From contig JAYJMM010000082.1 in assembly GCA_037349105.1 (NCBI GenBank), positions 992,001-1,056,000 on the forward strand: a stretch of DNA of 64,000 nt. The letters run 5' to 3'. Source of the stretch: Limnomonas spitsbergensis. Lineage: Eukaryota; Chlorophyta; Chlorophyceae; Chlamydomonadales. How positions within the stretch are numbered: the stretch's first letter is position 1; every line of letters starts with the position of its first letter. Positions 42,799-55,335 of this stretch are shown here, piece by piece. Both the position numbers and the translations under genes were made by a program. The notes under the pieces are model-generated. The model did not search any database, was not told where the DNA came from, and worked only from the letters and a program-made list of their open reading frames with translations.

Positions 42799-45700
42799 TC
42801 ATTGCGTGTCCGGTATGCACCTGGTGGCCGCTTCCCTCCGCAGCTGCTCATGCACCTCCCTCAGACGAGCCGCAATAGCTGTCAGGGACGGTCTCTTGGC
42901 AAGGTCGCGAGCCAGCACCCACTCAACAAGGTCGACGAGGGAGTCACGGTGACCCAGCGCCGCTCGCTCCGGATCTGTGAGTTGCAGGTTGCCTTGCCCA
43001 CTAAACGCGACACGGTGCGTCACCGAGGCGTAGTCACCTCCAAAGAGCACGACGCCGCTGAGCAGCTCATACGCAAGGCAGCCCAGCGACCACACATCGC
43101 TGGCCAGGCCCACACCCTGGAGCGCCTTCTTGGATGCGGCGGTCGCACTGTCTGCCGCGGCCGACTGCAGCCTGCCCAAGCTGGACGCGCCTGCCTGCTC
43201 ACTGCCCCCCGCCATCCAGCTGCCATGCCTGCTCCCCAACGTGCCACTGTCATTCAACCGCAGCATCTCAGGGCTCTTGTACACCTCCGTTCCACGGGCC
43301 CGGACTGTGAAGGCCTCCGCAGCGCTGCGGTACAACTGCGACTCGCCAAAATCGGCCAGCACAACATGGAAGGGAGCCGCGGCCCGTGCTGGGCTGGCTG
43401 CCAGCGCGCTGTACAGCTCGGTGTCCTTGACGCCCATCAGCGGGTCCACAAGCACATTGGAGCACTTGAGGTCAAAGTGCACCACAGAGTCACGGGCCAG
43501 GACCTGCAGGGCCTCCACGACCTGTAGTGGAACAGGGGATGCGGCAGAAGGATCAGTCATACAAAGCAAGCTACTTTCGTTTCCCTGATACGGTCCAGTG
43601 GTATAATGCTGGTGGCATCCATACCCAAAGGTTGAGGGATCAATCCCGCCACATGATCCTTTCTATCCCCCTGTCTAGATTGCCGGGGTCCATGTTCCTG
43701 CCCCCCTCAGATAGGAGGGGGGCATAGCTGCACCATGGCCCTGACTGTAGCTGGAATTGATGAGCTTAGTCATTCCCTACCAGCCCCAAGCGGCCGAGCG
43801 TTTAGCAAGGCCCAGCTGGTATGCAAACTAGCAAAGCAAGCTTGAAAGCAGCACCCCCAAACCAGCATGAATATCAGTCGTGGCTCCTTAAGGGTGCGAG
43901 CCGCATTCAAAGCAGCGGCTTGAGTATTCCTACCTCCGCAAGGACAGAGATGAGCAGCACTGCCGCAGTCGCGCTGGGCGGCCCTGTGGCCTGCGCCTTC
44001 CGCCAATCAGCCAGGGAGCAGCGGTACCTCTTCATCACGATCCAGACTGACTCAGGGGCAAGCCCATAATCGATGATCTGGCAGATGCCGGGGCAGCCCT
44101 TGTACCGCTCCAGAATAGATACCTCACTGAAGACGTCCGGCACTATGCAACGGTCGTCCATGGTCGGTGGCAGGTCAATCGACTTGATCATGACCTGTCA
44201 GAAGAGTTGAGGGTGAGAGAGGGGGCATATCGGTACAAGACAAAGGGAGAGGGGACAAAGCAGTACAAGACAGAGGGAGAGGGGGCAAAGCAGTACAACA
44301 CAGATGGGGGGGGCAAAGGAGTACAAGACAGAGGGAGAGGGGGCAAAGCAGTACAAGACGGAGGGAGGGGGGACAAAGCAGAACAAGACAGAGGGAGAGG
44401 GGCAAAGCAGTACAAGACAGAGGGAGAGGGGGCAAAGCAGTACAACACAGGGGGAGGGGGGGCAAAGCAGTACAAGACAGAGGGAGAGAGGGCAAAGCAG
44501 TACAAGACAGAGGGAGCAAAATGGAACAAGACAGAGGGAGAGGGGGCAAAGCAGTACAAGACAGAGGGAGAGGGGGCAAAGCAGTACAACACAGGGGGAG
44601 GGGGGGGGGGCAAAGCAGTACAAGACAGAGGGAGAGGGGGCAAAGCAGTACAAGACAGAGGGAGGGGGGGCAAAGCAGTACAAGACAGAGGGAGAGGGGG
44701 CAAAGCAGTACAAGACAGAGGGAGGGGTGCAAAGTAGTCCAAGACCGAGTGAGAGGGGACAAAGCAGTACAAGATAGAAAGAGAGGGGGGAAAGCAGAAC
44801 AAGACAGAGGGAGAGGGAGCAAAGCAGTTCAAGACAGAGGGAGGGGGGGCAAAGTAGTCCAAGACAGAGGGAGAGGGGGCAAAGCAGTTCAAGACAGAGG
44901 GAGGGCATAGCAGTAGAAGGAAACATATGGGGGGCATAGAGGTACGAGACAGGGTATAGGGTAGGGAGGAGGGATAATCTGTTTAGGCAGAGTAAGCAGG
45001 GCACACATTGCTACAAGAAAACTAACAGCATTTAGCAAGGCCTGGACATGTGCATGCTGCACCAGCAATGGAGCGCAGCCACAGGCCATAATGATGGTGG
45101 CAGTATCGCCCTACATTAATAGAGAACGGACTGCCACCCTCTTTGCGGCCTCCACCTACTACCATATTTATTTGAGACCTAGCAGCAGTATCTAAGATGT
45201 AGTGGCCATGTGGCATGTACCACCACTTCCACGTACCTGCTCTTGACCTCCAGCCCCCTTCATCTTGGCCCGGAACACGTTGCCAGATGCCCCCCGAGCC
45301 TGGAACTTGAGGTCCGAGTAGAGGCTCATGTCAAGCAGACCTTGGCTGAGCAGCCGCATCAAGCGAACAGATGCTGACGCCTTGCAGACCGCTCCCTCAC
45401 CCAAGCTTGCAGCATTGCCACCCAGCCCGCCTGCCATCAGCTCAGCCATCAGCTGCGGAACCGCTGATGCTCCCGGCCCCGCGCTCAGATACCTAGTCAG
45501 CATGTACCCCAGGTTGTACTGCTTGCCCTGGATCTGCGGGTACTGGCTCCAGTAGGCTGGCTCAAGGTCACACTGGGACGTGATGAGGAGCTCCAGCGAC
45601 AGGTGGACAAGCTCAACCTTGCACCTGGCATCGGTGAGGAGGAGCCTCCCCTTAGCGGCTAGCGGAGGAGGGCAGGCGGTGGCTGTGGTGCCATCCAGCA

Positions 45701-48700
45701 TGACCATGGAGGTGCTGGCAGGTGTGGAGTCAAGCAGCTTGTTGTCATCGTAGATCAGGACGGACGCGTCTGGTGAGACACTCGGCCTCACGCTGGCGTT
45801 GTCCAGCTCGTCAAGGGAAAGGACCGGCAGGTCCAGGATACGGCCGACTGGGTAAGCCGGCCTGCCCACCTGCATAGCGCAGTAATGGGCATCCTGAACT
45901 GCCTGGTGCGCCTCCATCGAAAGAGCTGACTGCTGCTTGGTGCACTTGGGAGGCGGCAGGAGCGGAACAGGAATCTGCAGTGAGGGCTGTGGCACTCTGG
46001 CGCCGCTCCTGACCGGTGCAGCGGGAGCGTCCTTCAGCGTCTGCAGGTTCAGCTGGGGCACGAGAGCCGAGGGCCGAGGAGCCGGACTGATGCAGCACTG
46101 AGAGGGTGCCACAGACAGGCACCTCGGGGCACCAGAGGATGTCCGGCTGACCGCTGGCCCGGGCAAGGCTGCGAGGGGCAGCTTGGGAAGATTCGGCGGG
46201 TGCGCAGTGCGCGGCCTCGCAAAATCCGCCGCCGCTTGCTTTGCCATCTGCTTGTTGCGCTGTAGTATCTTCATGCCCTCTGCATCGTACTGAAAGCCTT
46301 CCAGCGACACATCAAAACCTGGCAGCGGTGAGGGTTGAGGCAATATTTGACCCAGTTAAGAAAGGGTTGAGGCAGGTGACCTAGCTAATAAAGCAATGCG
46401 TAGGTATTTCTCACTTCACTGGCAGGTTCTGTTCCTGCCCTCATGCAAACAAATTATCCTTCAGCCAAAGTATGAGCTTAGTGCCATGCTGCTGATTATA
46501 CTCATGAGCTGGGTCCTGGGCAGGGGAGCGTCTACCCTCATTTCCACCCTGTCCTCTACCCTTGGCATCCACTGAGTTCATGCCGGAGGTAGCCCCATGA
46601 GGGGTGCTCGTCTAAGACCCCCCTACCATTGGCAAAGCTTATGACCTACTACTCAGCCATAGGAATGCTCCTGAGCCCAAGGAATGCACGATACTGGGTC
46701 CCAAGCAGAGAGGCCCCCTGGTCCCATATTGAAACGCGACCATGCTTAAGATCACCACTACACATGCTCCATCTCACCCTGCTTCTCCAGCTCCATGATC
46801 TTCTCAAAATCCTCTTCCAAATCGTAGCTGAACTCGAAGTTACCGACGGGGGGCTTCTGCTGTGCAGCCTCCCTCTCAGCAGGGGCTGCTGGTGAAGAGG
46901 CGGCTGAGGACTTGTCCTCCCAGCTGTCTAGGCTGTTGCCATCATCAGATGATGCCTGCTCATCAACCGGGACATGGGCCGCTTTCGCCGCGTCAAACTG
47001 CTGGGCCATCTCGCCCACACAAAAATCCACTGCCCCCATGTGGTGGGCAGCAGAAAGGACTGCGGGCACGTTGCTGCGGACCAATGACCGCAGCAGACGC
47101 ATGTGCATCACGGCCAGCTCTGCCCAGTCTGAGGGGGTGTCACCATCGGCAGCATAGAAGCAGCGAGCCACCTCTCGCATGTGGTGGGCCATGTAGAAGC
47201 TAGCAGCATCAGACGGCAGGGACCTGTTGTTGCTGCTGCTGCCCTCGCTCAGGCTTTCCTCTGCCGGGCCTGCTCGGAACAGCTGTTCCACCATCATCTT
47301 CGGCGCACCAAACAGCTGCTCCAGCAACTGCAACACGGCCTGGTTCTCCTCACTGAGCGGCTGAGCGAGGAGGCGGGGGATGACGCCGGAAGTGGGGGAC
47401 AGCAGGCGAGCAAATTGCTCCATGCAACCCTCCATGCCTGCAGGGTGTAAGCCAAGGGGTACATGGGTGCGTGAGGATAGGGGATAAGGACAGGGATATA
47501 GGGGTTCGGGTCAAGATAAGGGGCTGAGATAAGAACAGACGACATCGATACACCCCATGCGGGGTTAAAGGGTGTAGGCTAACCACAGGGGACATCCACA
47601 CACCCCATATGCAGGGAAGAGGGAAATAACTGTAACCGATAGGGTAATCCATGCCACCCTCCCCACGGGCAAAGCTAGCAAGCTCACGTTTCGTGTCGAC
47701 TGTCCCAGCGTGCACGCCTGCAAAGTGTACGAGGTCCCGCAAGAAGCACCACAAGCTCCTGGTCGTGCTCACAACGACATGCTTCTCGCAACCTGCCGCA
47801 CATGCCTGGTCAAACTGCTCTAGCTGCAGCACATCCACGAGGAGCTCCACCAAGTCGGCCCGCACCAGCATCTGCACCAGCCACGCACACGGCCAGGCGG
47901 TGGGGGAGGAGCCGCCCGGCGCCCGGCTGCGGCCCTGGTCGTCGGCCAGCGTTGGCAGAAGGTCTGTAGGGCACTGATTCATCAGAGCGCTGCCTTTCTT
48001 CACCAGAGCGACCAAGGCATGCATGCCATCAGAGGTGCTGTCCTGTGCGCAATCCACCTCAGTTTGCAGAGCAATGGGGCTGTCAGACGGGTCCAAGTCC
48101 AGTCCTATGCAGAGTCCAGTCAGAAGGAGGGACACTGGGTCGGTCAAACCAGCGCCTGCGAGAGGAGTAGCACACAAATCATGCTTTAGAAATGGGATAA
48201 AGGCCATGCATGCATGGGACCCTCATGCAGTAGAAGTCATGCGCACCAGTTGCCATGCACACAAACAGGCAAATAGCCATCATGGTCTGAAACAGGGGTA
48301 CCGTATGCAGCAGGGGTCTGCAATCAGCCGTCAGGCCAAGGGCTGAGGCGCCGGACATGCCTGCAGGATGCACAATTGCACATACCTGGGCGCAGCACGG
48401 AGCAGAGCGTGATGCTCTGATCATTTAGGTGTCGAATGTCAGAGACATCCAGCTCGTTTGGGTTGTAGAGGAAAGGTGGTGTCGCGTCGCGACGTAAAGC
48501 CTGCTTTCCTGCAGGGCGCTCCTTTGCAAGTCCATAGTGGCGGGCGGCACTAACTGGAACATCTCGCTGACGCTCTTCATCTGCGGGGGAACAGGTTGTC
48601 ATCTCCTGTGTGCTTTCCTCGGGTGTTCAAGACTTCGACCTTGTTCGGGTGTTCAACACTTTGACCTTACCTTTTCGACGAGAGCAGCCGCGGAAGCAGC

Positions 48701-48725
48701 ATTTAATTAGTGATAGGATACCCAT
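42799..48725 (-). CDS. Large protein kinase with N-terminal acylation motif, 7 exons, 1147 aa
   Basis: Exons: 48725-48671, 48580-48386, 48155-47688, 47437-46778, 46318-45237, 44194-43934, 43521-42799. All are GT-AG, phases close to 1148 codons, and a TGA lies directly before the ATG. The N-terminus MGILSLIKCC followed by basic residues is a typical N-myristoylation plus palmitoylation signal, so membrane attachment is likely. Residues about 20-460 are helical and leucine-rich, possibly ARM-like. Residues 461-790 are Pro/Ala-rich, then helical. The kinase domain runs from about 796 to the C-terminus: glycine loop GASGNVF (802-808), Lys824, HFDLKCSN (922-929) with catalytic Asp924, DFG 964-966, SPEML, and ASDVWSLGCLAYELL. 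All catalytic residues are present, so it should be active on Ser/Thr or Tyr. No subfamily is assigned. Confidence 0.9.
43585..43830 (+). repeat. tRNA-like sequence plus family C repeat in a kinase intron
   Basis: The stretch 43590-43655 begins GGTCCAGTGGTATAATGCTG and ends with a GAGGGATCAATCCC arm, reminiscent of tRNA boxes A and B but without a convincing cloverleaf. A family C copy follows at 43745-43825. Together they suggest a tRNA-derived SINE rather than a functional tRNA. Confidence 0.45.
44215..44915. repeat. ~30-bp purine-rich minisatellite
   Basis: About 24 units of GGCAAAGCAGTACAAGACAG then AGGGAGAGGG in the intron between kinase exons 5 and 6. The unit does not match either flanking exon edge, unlike the arrays in the other three genes. 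Confidence 0.95.
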
Positions 48726-49471
48726 TCAGATACCGGTATCTAGTAGATTGACAAAATGAAGACACAAATGTTGGTGGCTCGGCCAAGGATAAAAATATAA
48801 CGCTCCCGGGTGGATACGGTATGAGAATGAAGCTTTCACTTATAAAGCAAATAAATTTCACGAAATGAAAGTGGCTACAGGATATATCTAGACCGGTCAA
48901 ATATGCCTCAATGGACGTTCCTTTGTGAGTTTGTGTGGCGTGGTATGGGACTGTACAGGCAGCTGCATCAGCAGGCCTGGCTACTCATACGCCGCCCGCC
49001 CATGCCCCCCTCTCACAGGCGTGTTCTTAGGAGCTGAGCAAGCGCATCCAAAGCACTAGTATGCTTGGTTTATAATCGTTTGCATCATCTCAAACAAATT
49101 TTGCCCGATACAGTCATTCAGCCTTCAGACATAGCCATCATGGGCTCCACAACTAGCCATGTCAGTACACGGCGTACCGGTACTACTACTGGTTGCCATG
49201 AGTAGTACCGGTAGGCTTCACACCGTAATTTCATTTTGTTTTCTCTCAACGGGTCAGTTGGGCACCCACGCGGCCGAGCCTTTGAGCAGGGCCCAGGGGA
49301 CTAATGCCATTGTTGACCTTTTGGCGCACCTAGTGATAATGCCCCCTCAGGTATCGGTATTACAGGTACAGACACCTTGTTTTTGAACGAACGAGAATTA
49401 TGTTTTCAACAGGACTCCCCAAGCCAGGGTCAAACTGGGCCGACCCCGGAGGATTCTGGTCAGTCTTCTTC
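48726..49471. promoter_or_regulatory. Region upstream of the kinase gene
   Basis: An A/T-richer stretch containing the kinase promoter by position. A family A SINE-like copy lies at 49262-49315. No TATA box or other motif is convincing. Confidence 0.4.
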
Positions 49472-50040
49472 TGTCACGACGTATGACTGCACCGTGAGTT
49501 TGACTGCGCCAACTGCTTTTTCGGTTGGAAGTTATGTGTGAACCTGTACAAGTGTGTTTGCCGTCTTAGAGGACCCCGAACTGGGTCCTTTACTTTTTCT
49601 TTCATACGTGATTTCACGGCCTTCAATAGACTCTTAACGTTTCCAGCTATTGTTCTTGAATATCGATCTGCAAGTTAATCGTCAATCAAAGTCTTACTAA
49701 GGGGAAACTGGCAAAGCAGCTAGGCCAACAGCGACCCTATAAGCATCAACAAGTCTCCTGATACGAAGCTGGCAGAGCATCTAGGCCAACAGTCGACTAT
49801 CTGCAGCAATTAGAGTTATTCCTGCCTCTTAACAAGGCATATCTCCAGTCCTACAGCTGGATATTACCACCAACCAACCATCACATCTCCAACCTACAGC
49901 CTTTCCTTTGGCTCCAAGTCGACCATCTGATTTATCAGAGATATCTTCAGTCACCAGAAGTCGCCAAGCAAGCGACTCATCACAGCAGATCAACGGCCAC
50001 ATTCGCCCAAGGTCGTCCTAGGAAGTCTATAAGTACCTCA
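49472..50040 (+). mobile_element. Eroded LTR related to the downstream LTR element
   Basis: It begins TGTCACGACGTATG like the LTRs at 51687 and 58740. A later part (CCTTTCCTTTGGCTCCAAGTC then GACCATCTGATTT, about 49900-49940) aligns with the same LTR. Identity is patchy. It may be an old solo LTR, and its end is uncertain. Confidence 0.5.
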
Positions 50041-50688
50041 AGAGTCGAGGCTTTACGAGATCCTGTCAACAGTATCGAAGAAGTCCAGGTGAAGTTGAAG
50101 AGGTCCTAGGTGCCCTAGGGGGCAGGACTCTTATATCTAGTCAAGGACTCACTGTTGAGGAAGCGGAGAGTAGCAGAGAGGAGCGGAGAGGGAGTTCCGG
50201 GACGGTGTTGAGGGTAGGCGAGTAGTCGGAGAGTTGACTGAGGGGGGACTAGGTGCTCACGAGGGGAGACTGCTGGAGACTAGAGATTTGATAGTGGGAC
50301 AGTCAGGTATTGAGCCTGATGGATTGATCTCGTCTGAGACTTCCCGATAACTAGCAGAGCTCGCTTATATGGGAGGTGCAGGGTTTAACCCGTGAGGGTT
50401 CTGGTCTGGGCTTGCCAGGCGACCCTGCAACTTCCGTATGGAGCGTAAGCGCCGATAACGTAAGGCAGGTCGCGTCAGCGACTGGTAATTCTGGGGTACT
50501 GGTTACATGACCATTACATACCTCCCCCCTTGGCTGCGTGCCGAGCGCGGTGGAAGGTAAACGTTAGTGGTACTGGAGCATGAAATGTTGCAGAGTTTGT
50601 TTTACCGAAATTCTCAACCTGAAACTGGAAACTCGTTGTAGTTTTTGTTGGACTGGACTAGATCAGAAAAATTCATTCTGCTTGTGTA

Positions 50689-51673
50689 TGTCGCACCATA
50701 AAGCAGTAACTGCAATACTATGGTAAATACCGTAAACTCCGGTCAGGACACCTTAGAGAGGTGTCCTCTACTCACAAACACGGTACATCACCGTACACTC
50801 ATGCTCCTTGTACTTCAGACAAGAGTGTGTCAACAAGATAACTGTAACTGGAAGTTCCTAAGTTCGTGATGTGCGCTTCAGGTCCGTGGCGGACTTCTTT
50901 CCTCACGGCAGTGATGGACGCCTACGGGCAGGCTCAGTGACTATTCACTGGCTGCGAGTGCTCTTCGAGTTAAGCAGCTGGCTGGTTATTTGTGTATATA
51001 GCAATAGACTTAGGGGCATAGGCCTTAGTTCTGGCCGTCTGGTCGCGATCCAGCTGGGCTATGTTAAGGGCCCTTACCGCGTAACACGCGGAGAGATGGA
51101 CGGGACGTAGACTGCGTACTTCTTCTTCTGCAGGGTCTCGTTTCTCTTACTGGGGTACTTGTCTCCAGCTAGTTCAGCGGAGGCTGAGCTAGGCTTGACT
51201 CGGATTAAGGTACTGACTTATGTGTAAGCTGTAGGTCTCGAAGACGGCCGGTGCTTGTTACAAATAGAGGTCTGTCCTTTAGAAAGGGACGAAGTAACTA
51301 GCCAAGGCAATTGCCGGGATACAGGGACCCGGCAGGCCCAATACAGAGTACGGTAGAACCTGTCAAACTTATCCTGCGTAAGCGGGTTTCTAGGTCTCAG
51401 CTCAAATACGGAGACTCCGCAGAGAAGCTGCGGAGTCAACGATGACGCTAACTGCGGTCTAAACGGTTCTGTCACGTATACTGTAATATACTGTGACAGC
51501 TGTCGCACCATAAAGCAGTAACTGCAATACTATGGTAAATACCGTAAACTCCGGTCAGGACACCTTAGAGAGGTGTCCTCTACTCACAAACACGGTACAT
51601 CACCGTACACTCATGCTCCTTGTACTTCAGACAAGAGTGTGTCAACAAGATAACTGTAACTGGAAGTTCCTAA
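50689..51673 (+). mobile_element. TRIM-like element with 173-bp direct terminal repeats
   Basis: 50689-50861 and 51501-51673 are identical as far as I can read (TGTCGCACCATAAAGCAGTA to GGAAGTTCCTAA). The 640-bp interior has no long frame. Small size, direct repeats starting TG and lack of coding fit a terminal-repeat retrotransposon in miniature. It abuts the 5' LTR of the next element. Confidence 0.7.
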
Positions 51674-51686
51674 CTGGATGTCTCTG

Positions 51687-52461
51687 TGTCACGACGTATG
51701 GGTGCACCGCACGCAGGGGTGGCTTGTACTTTCTTTTTGGTTTCGGATCCATTATGTTTTGTGGTACTTCGAGAATGCCTGGCTCGTTCCAGGCATTCTT
51801 CTCTTCTTACTCAAGTATACACGAAGTTGAATCACCCCATTTTAATCTGTTCTGGGACTAATTGTCTACCTGCGATATTTCGGCCCCTTATCAAGGCCAG
51901 GAAACTACACTGGAAGGAGATCTCTAGTTAACTCTACACTGATCCTTTCGCTCTTAAGACCACATCACTAAGTATCGAAGCATGGACACTACACTGTGCG
52001 AATAGCTCTAGTTACACACTACACTTATTCGCTATCTCTAGTTCCATCTCCTCTACTTCCACTCCTCATTCTTCTTGTTCTCTCGCTTGACACCTCTACA
52101 CTGCGAGCTCTCAGCTCAATCTCTAGAACTTAAGTCGACACTACAAGCTGCTTCCCCAGCCTTTCCTGGCTACCAAGTCGATCATCTGATCTTTCAGTTG
52201 ATCTTCTCCATCAAGAGTCGTCCAGTCAGCTCTACACTCTTCATCACTTCGGGCAGCTTCGTCCACAAGTCCGATCAACTGTCGACATCAGTGCATCAGT
52301 CTTCACCAGGGTCGACTTCACTTCGTAACTTCTGTCAACAGTAAGGGAAGAATCATCAAAGGTTAGTGCAGTAACCTGAGGATTAAGTCGAGGATAATCT
52401 GCTCACCAGACAGATTATCGCTCCTGCACAGCAGGTTACCCTTGGTAAAGGGCTCCTAGCA
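51687..52461 (+). repeat. 5' LTR
   Basis: 775 bp, TG to CA. The only differences from the 3' LTR that I could find are a 19-bp absence near 52276 and one G/A change close to the end. Confidence 0.8.
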
Positions 52462-52615
52462 CTCCTTTAAGAAGAGAAGAATCCGGATTCGTTAGCACCT
52501 CGAATTCGCTGGTAACTGAGTCGTTAAAAACAGTGCTTGAATCGGTCGAGTGTCGATACATCCTAGTCGCATCCTTGATTAAGCAAGAGATCTGTACCAT
52601 CCAGCACAGCTCAGT

Positions 52616-54610
52616 ATGAGTCATGAGGCTGGGAAGGGCAAGAAAGCCCTTCCTGGTGATCTGCCCACCATCCCAGAGCTTGATAAGGCTCAACTGGATG
52701 CAGTAGCGCGGGACACAAGAGCTATCACGCGTGAGGTAAAGAAGGAAGTCGCCAGTCAGAAGCAGAACATGGTCCAGCAAGACATGGATGCTGCGGCCAA
52801 GATTAGCCGGGATACCGCTGCGTCGTCTGGAAGGGACCCGCAGGTCCCATTCCTCACTGCCATGCAAGAGCAGGTCCCAGTCCTCACCGCCATGCAAGAG
52901 TTTGAAAACAACGAACAATTGAGGATACAGAAGCAACTTGCCGTCAGGGCCAGGGCCAAAGAGGCGCATGATCGTAGAATCACCGCAGATGCGATTGCTG
53001 CAATTGCGCGGCTCGATGAAGAGCGACGTGTAGCCGATGAAGAGCAACGTGAAGCCGAGCAACGAGCGGCTGAAGATAGGGAAGACCGGGACCTAAGTAT
53101 TCTCAACGCCGATAAATGTAGGGATAGTACCCCGAAAAAGGTGACAGAGTCATACAGTGATGGAGAGAAAGTGTGCCTACGGATGGTCGATAACCCCCTG
53201 TATTTGACAGCTGTCCAAAAATGCCTGAGCGTGCGAACGCCAGTAAAGTCGCTGCGTGTTGCTGAAGAACCATCAGGAAGTGGGATGTGTGCCCTTTCCT
53301 CAGCACCTGTATTGCAGGTACCCCTGATGGAGATTGAAGCTGCTCCCTTACTACGTGAGTCAATCGTCAAGCCTGTACCCGAATCGCTTGAACTGGCCTT
53401 GAGACCAGCCACACCTACCGCGTCAAGGCCACCGGCAGAACCTGAGGCGCAGATGATGTCCACACCTACCTCTACGTCATTCGGATCAGGTGAGGAGGGG
53501 CAGTCATGGCTGCATCAGAGTGCGCCCCGATCCCCAAGAGGCAGTGGAGGGGTCCCAAATGGTCCTGGCATGTCGTACAATGGTGTTGGTTCGGATGGTC
53601 AGTCAGGTGCCCAGGGTGATGAACAGGGTTCCGGTGGACCTGCGTATCCAGGTGGAAATGGGAACTCGAGGGGGTCAGGCTACCCAACTGGTGCCGGAGG
53701 GGCAGGTGGATATGGGGGTCCTGGACAACCAGCTAGGACAGGTGGATCTGAGGGTCATGAAGGTTCCAGGTACACTGGTGGATCAGGAGGAACAGGCGGG
53801 CTTGGCAGGCCGGAAGATTCAGGTTACAGCCCCAAGTGGCACTCGCATGGCGATGACTATGACGATAAAGGCCAGGTCAGTGATCGGGGCAATGTCAAGT
53901 CGAAAATCTTGCCTCAACTGGTGGCAATTGAGGGAATGCTCGTGGGGGGCATGGGCAACACCACAGCCGAGAGTCAAGCTCCTAATCGAGGTTCCCATCA
54001 GCATGACCCGGGTGGAAGCATGCAAATCCCCGAAACATTTATTGGATTCCCCGCCGATGAGAACCCGGTAAGCAATGAGCTGTTCAGGGAATTACGGGGG
54101 TCCCGTGAGGTCACCTCAGATCTAGCCACAAGGTTGTGTGGCTTGTACACCGAAGGTGAGGTGTCAATCACAACTATGGGGGGGGGGCCCACAAGTTCTC
54201 AGACAGGTGAGCTGTGGTTTGAATGGCAAAACCCCCTCTGTGAGGACTATCACCGACCATGTGAGTTGGCAGATCAGGTTGAGCCTGATGCATCCCGCTT
54301 CGCGCTGTTCACCACACACGTGAGTGGGGAATGGGAGATTCGGCAGATGTGGGCTGACACAGGCCAGGCCGCAAGTGAGCGTGGCCAGATAATCCCATGC
54401 TCTGCCCTGGCCATGCTGACTGACCACGACCATGAGCTTGTACCTTTTCTTGCCCAGAGCCAGGGTGCCCTCGACCAACATGATGGACATGGCAGTCTGA
54501 GCAAGAAAATCAAGAGCAACCAGCGTCACAGATGTGTGCCTTGTGCCCCCTTCAAGGCATGGTCTCCCCTTCCCCATGCGGGGCAAGACGTCCTGGCCGC
54601 GGGTGATTGA
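52616..54610 (+). CDS. Gag-like protein of the LTR element, 664 aa
   Basis: A single open frame starting 155 bp after the 5' LTR. Residues 1-180 are charged and helical, likely coiled coil (repeats of AQEQVP/VLTAMQE and an EERRVADEEQREAEQR run). Residues about 300-410 are collagen-like Gly/Ser/Pro-rich. The C-terminal third has a mixed fold with YTEGEVS and FEWQNPLCEDYHRP segments. No zinc knuckle or protease motif is seen. Position and composition suggest a structural Gag protein, but homology is not proven. Confidence 0.6.
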   Translation: MSHEAGKGKKALPGDLPTIPELDKAQLDAVARDTRAITREVKKEVASQKQNMVQQDMDAAAKISRDTAASSGRDPQVPFLTAMQEQVPVLTAMQEFENNEQLRIQKQLAVRARAKEAHDRRITADAIAAIARLDEERRVADEEQREAEQRAAEDREDRDLSILNADKCRDSTPKKVTESYSDGEKVCLRMVDNPLYLTAVQKCLSVRTPVKSLRVAEEPSGSGMCALSSAPVLQVPLMEIEAAPLLRESIVKPVPESLELALRPATPTASRPPAEPEAQMMSTPTSTSFGSGEEGQSWLHQSAPRSPRGSGGVPNGPGMSYNGVGSDGQSGAQGDEQGSGGPAYPGGNGNSRGSGYPTGAGGAGGYGGPGQPARTGGSEGHEGSRYTGGSGGTGGLGRPEDSGYSPKWHSHGDDYDDKGQVSDRGNVKSKILPQLVAIEGMLVGGMGNTTAESQAPNRGSHQHDPGGSMQIPETFIGFPADENPVSNELFRELRGSREVTSDLATRLCGLYTEGEVSITTMGGGPTSSQTGELWFEWQNPLCEDYHRPCELADQVEPDASRFALFTTHVSGEWEIRQMWADTGQAASERGQIIPCSALAMLTDHDHELVPFLAQSQGALDQHDGHGSLSKKIKSNQRHRCVPCAPFKAWSPLPHAGQDVLAAGD

Positions 54611-55335
54611 CGCAAGCCACACCTCTGGTAATATGGAAGGCCGATGCTTTCTATGGTTTAAGCAAGTTCACTGCCAACTTGAGGTATGTGGGTTCTGCAG
54701 GTTCCCGGCCCCAAGCGTGGCTCATGATCAATCCATTGGAAAGGACTTCAGTGGTGGGTCCCACATGTCAAACCTAGTTCTTGAAAAGATTTCCCCGATA
54801 TTTTGCTCTCCTACCCATCCTATGCGGGAGCACACACCTGTCTTGCAGTGCAACCATCTAGATCACCTGCCACTTAACACTTGTGGTGCAACCTTGTTGT
54901 TCACAGTTCTCACGTGTCGGTGCTTGCTCGGTGTTCTGTCATATCATATTTCTGGTACACACCTGCGGTACACCTGTCAGCATGCGCCTAGTCACGCGCC
55001 AGTCCCACCGCTATACACACCTCTCAGCATGTGCCCGACTGTTTGCACATGCGATACGGAGTGTAGCTTTTATTTTATTTCCAGGAAATCCGGCTTGCCC
55101 TTATTGCTTGCAACCCTCTCCAACGATGTGCTTGGCTCAGGTTGGGGGGGGACAGTTGGTCTGTCCTGATTTCTTGTCTACTTGCATTTTATTCTGGAAG
55201 AAAAAATGAATTAAAAAAATGTTGCTCCCATGCACAGAGCCAACTGATCAGCGGACCTACTGTTGGTTCGGGATCTTGCACAGCGGACGTGGCGGCTACG
55301 GGGGCTGGTGCCATCATGGTCGTCACGGTCAACTG

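Noticed and set aside
43585..43660. Possible tRNA gene in a kinase intron
   Set aside because: Box A-like and T-arm-like parts are present but spacing and stems do not give a cloverleaf; kept only as a SINE-like repeat.
44188..45004. Cys/Pro/Leu-rich minus frames of about 250 codons
   Set aside because: Purine-rich minisatellite in a kinase intron. The kinase frame closes without it.
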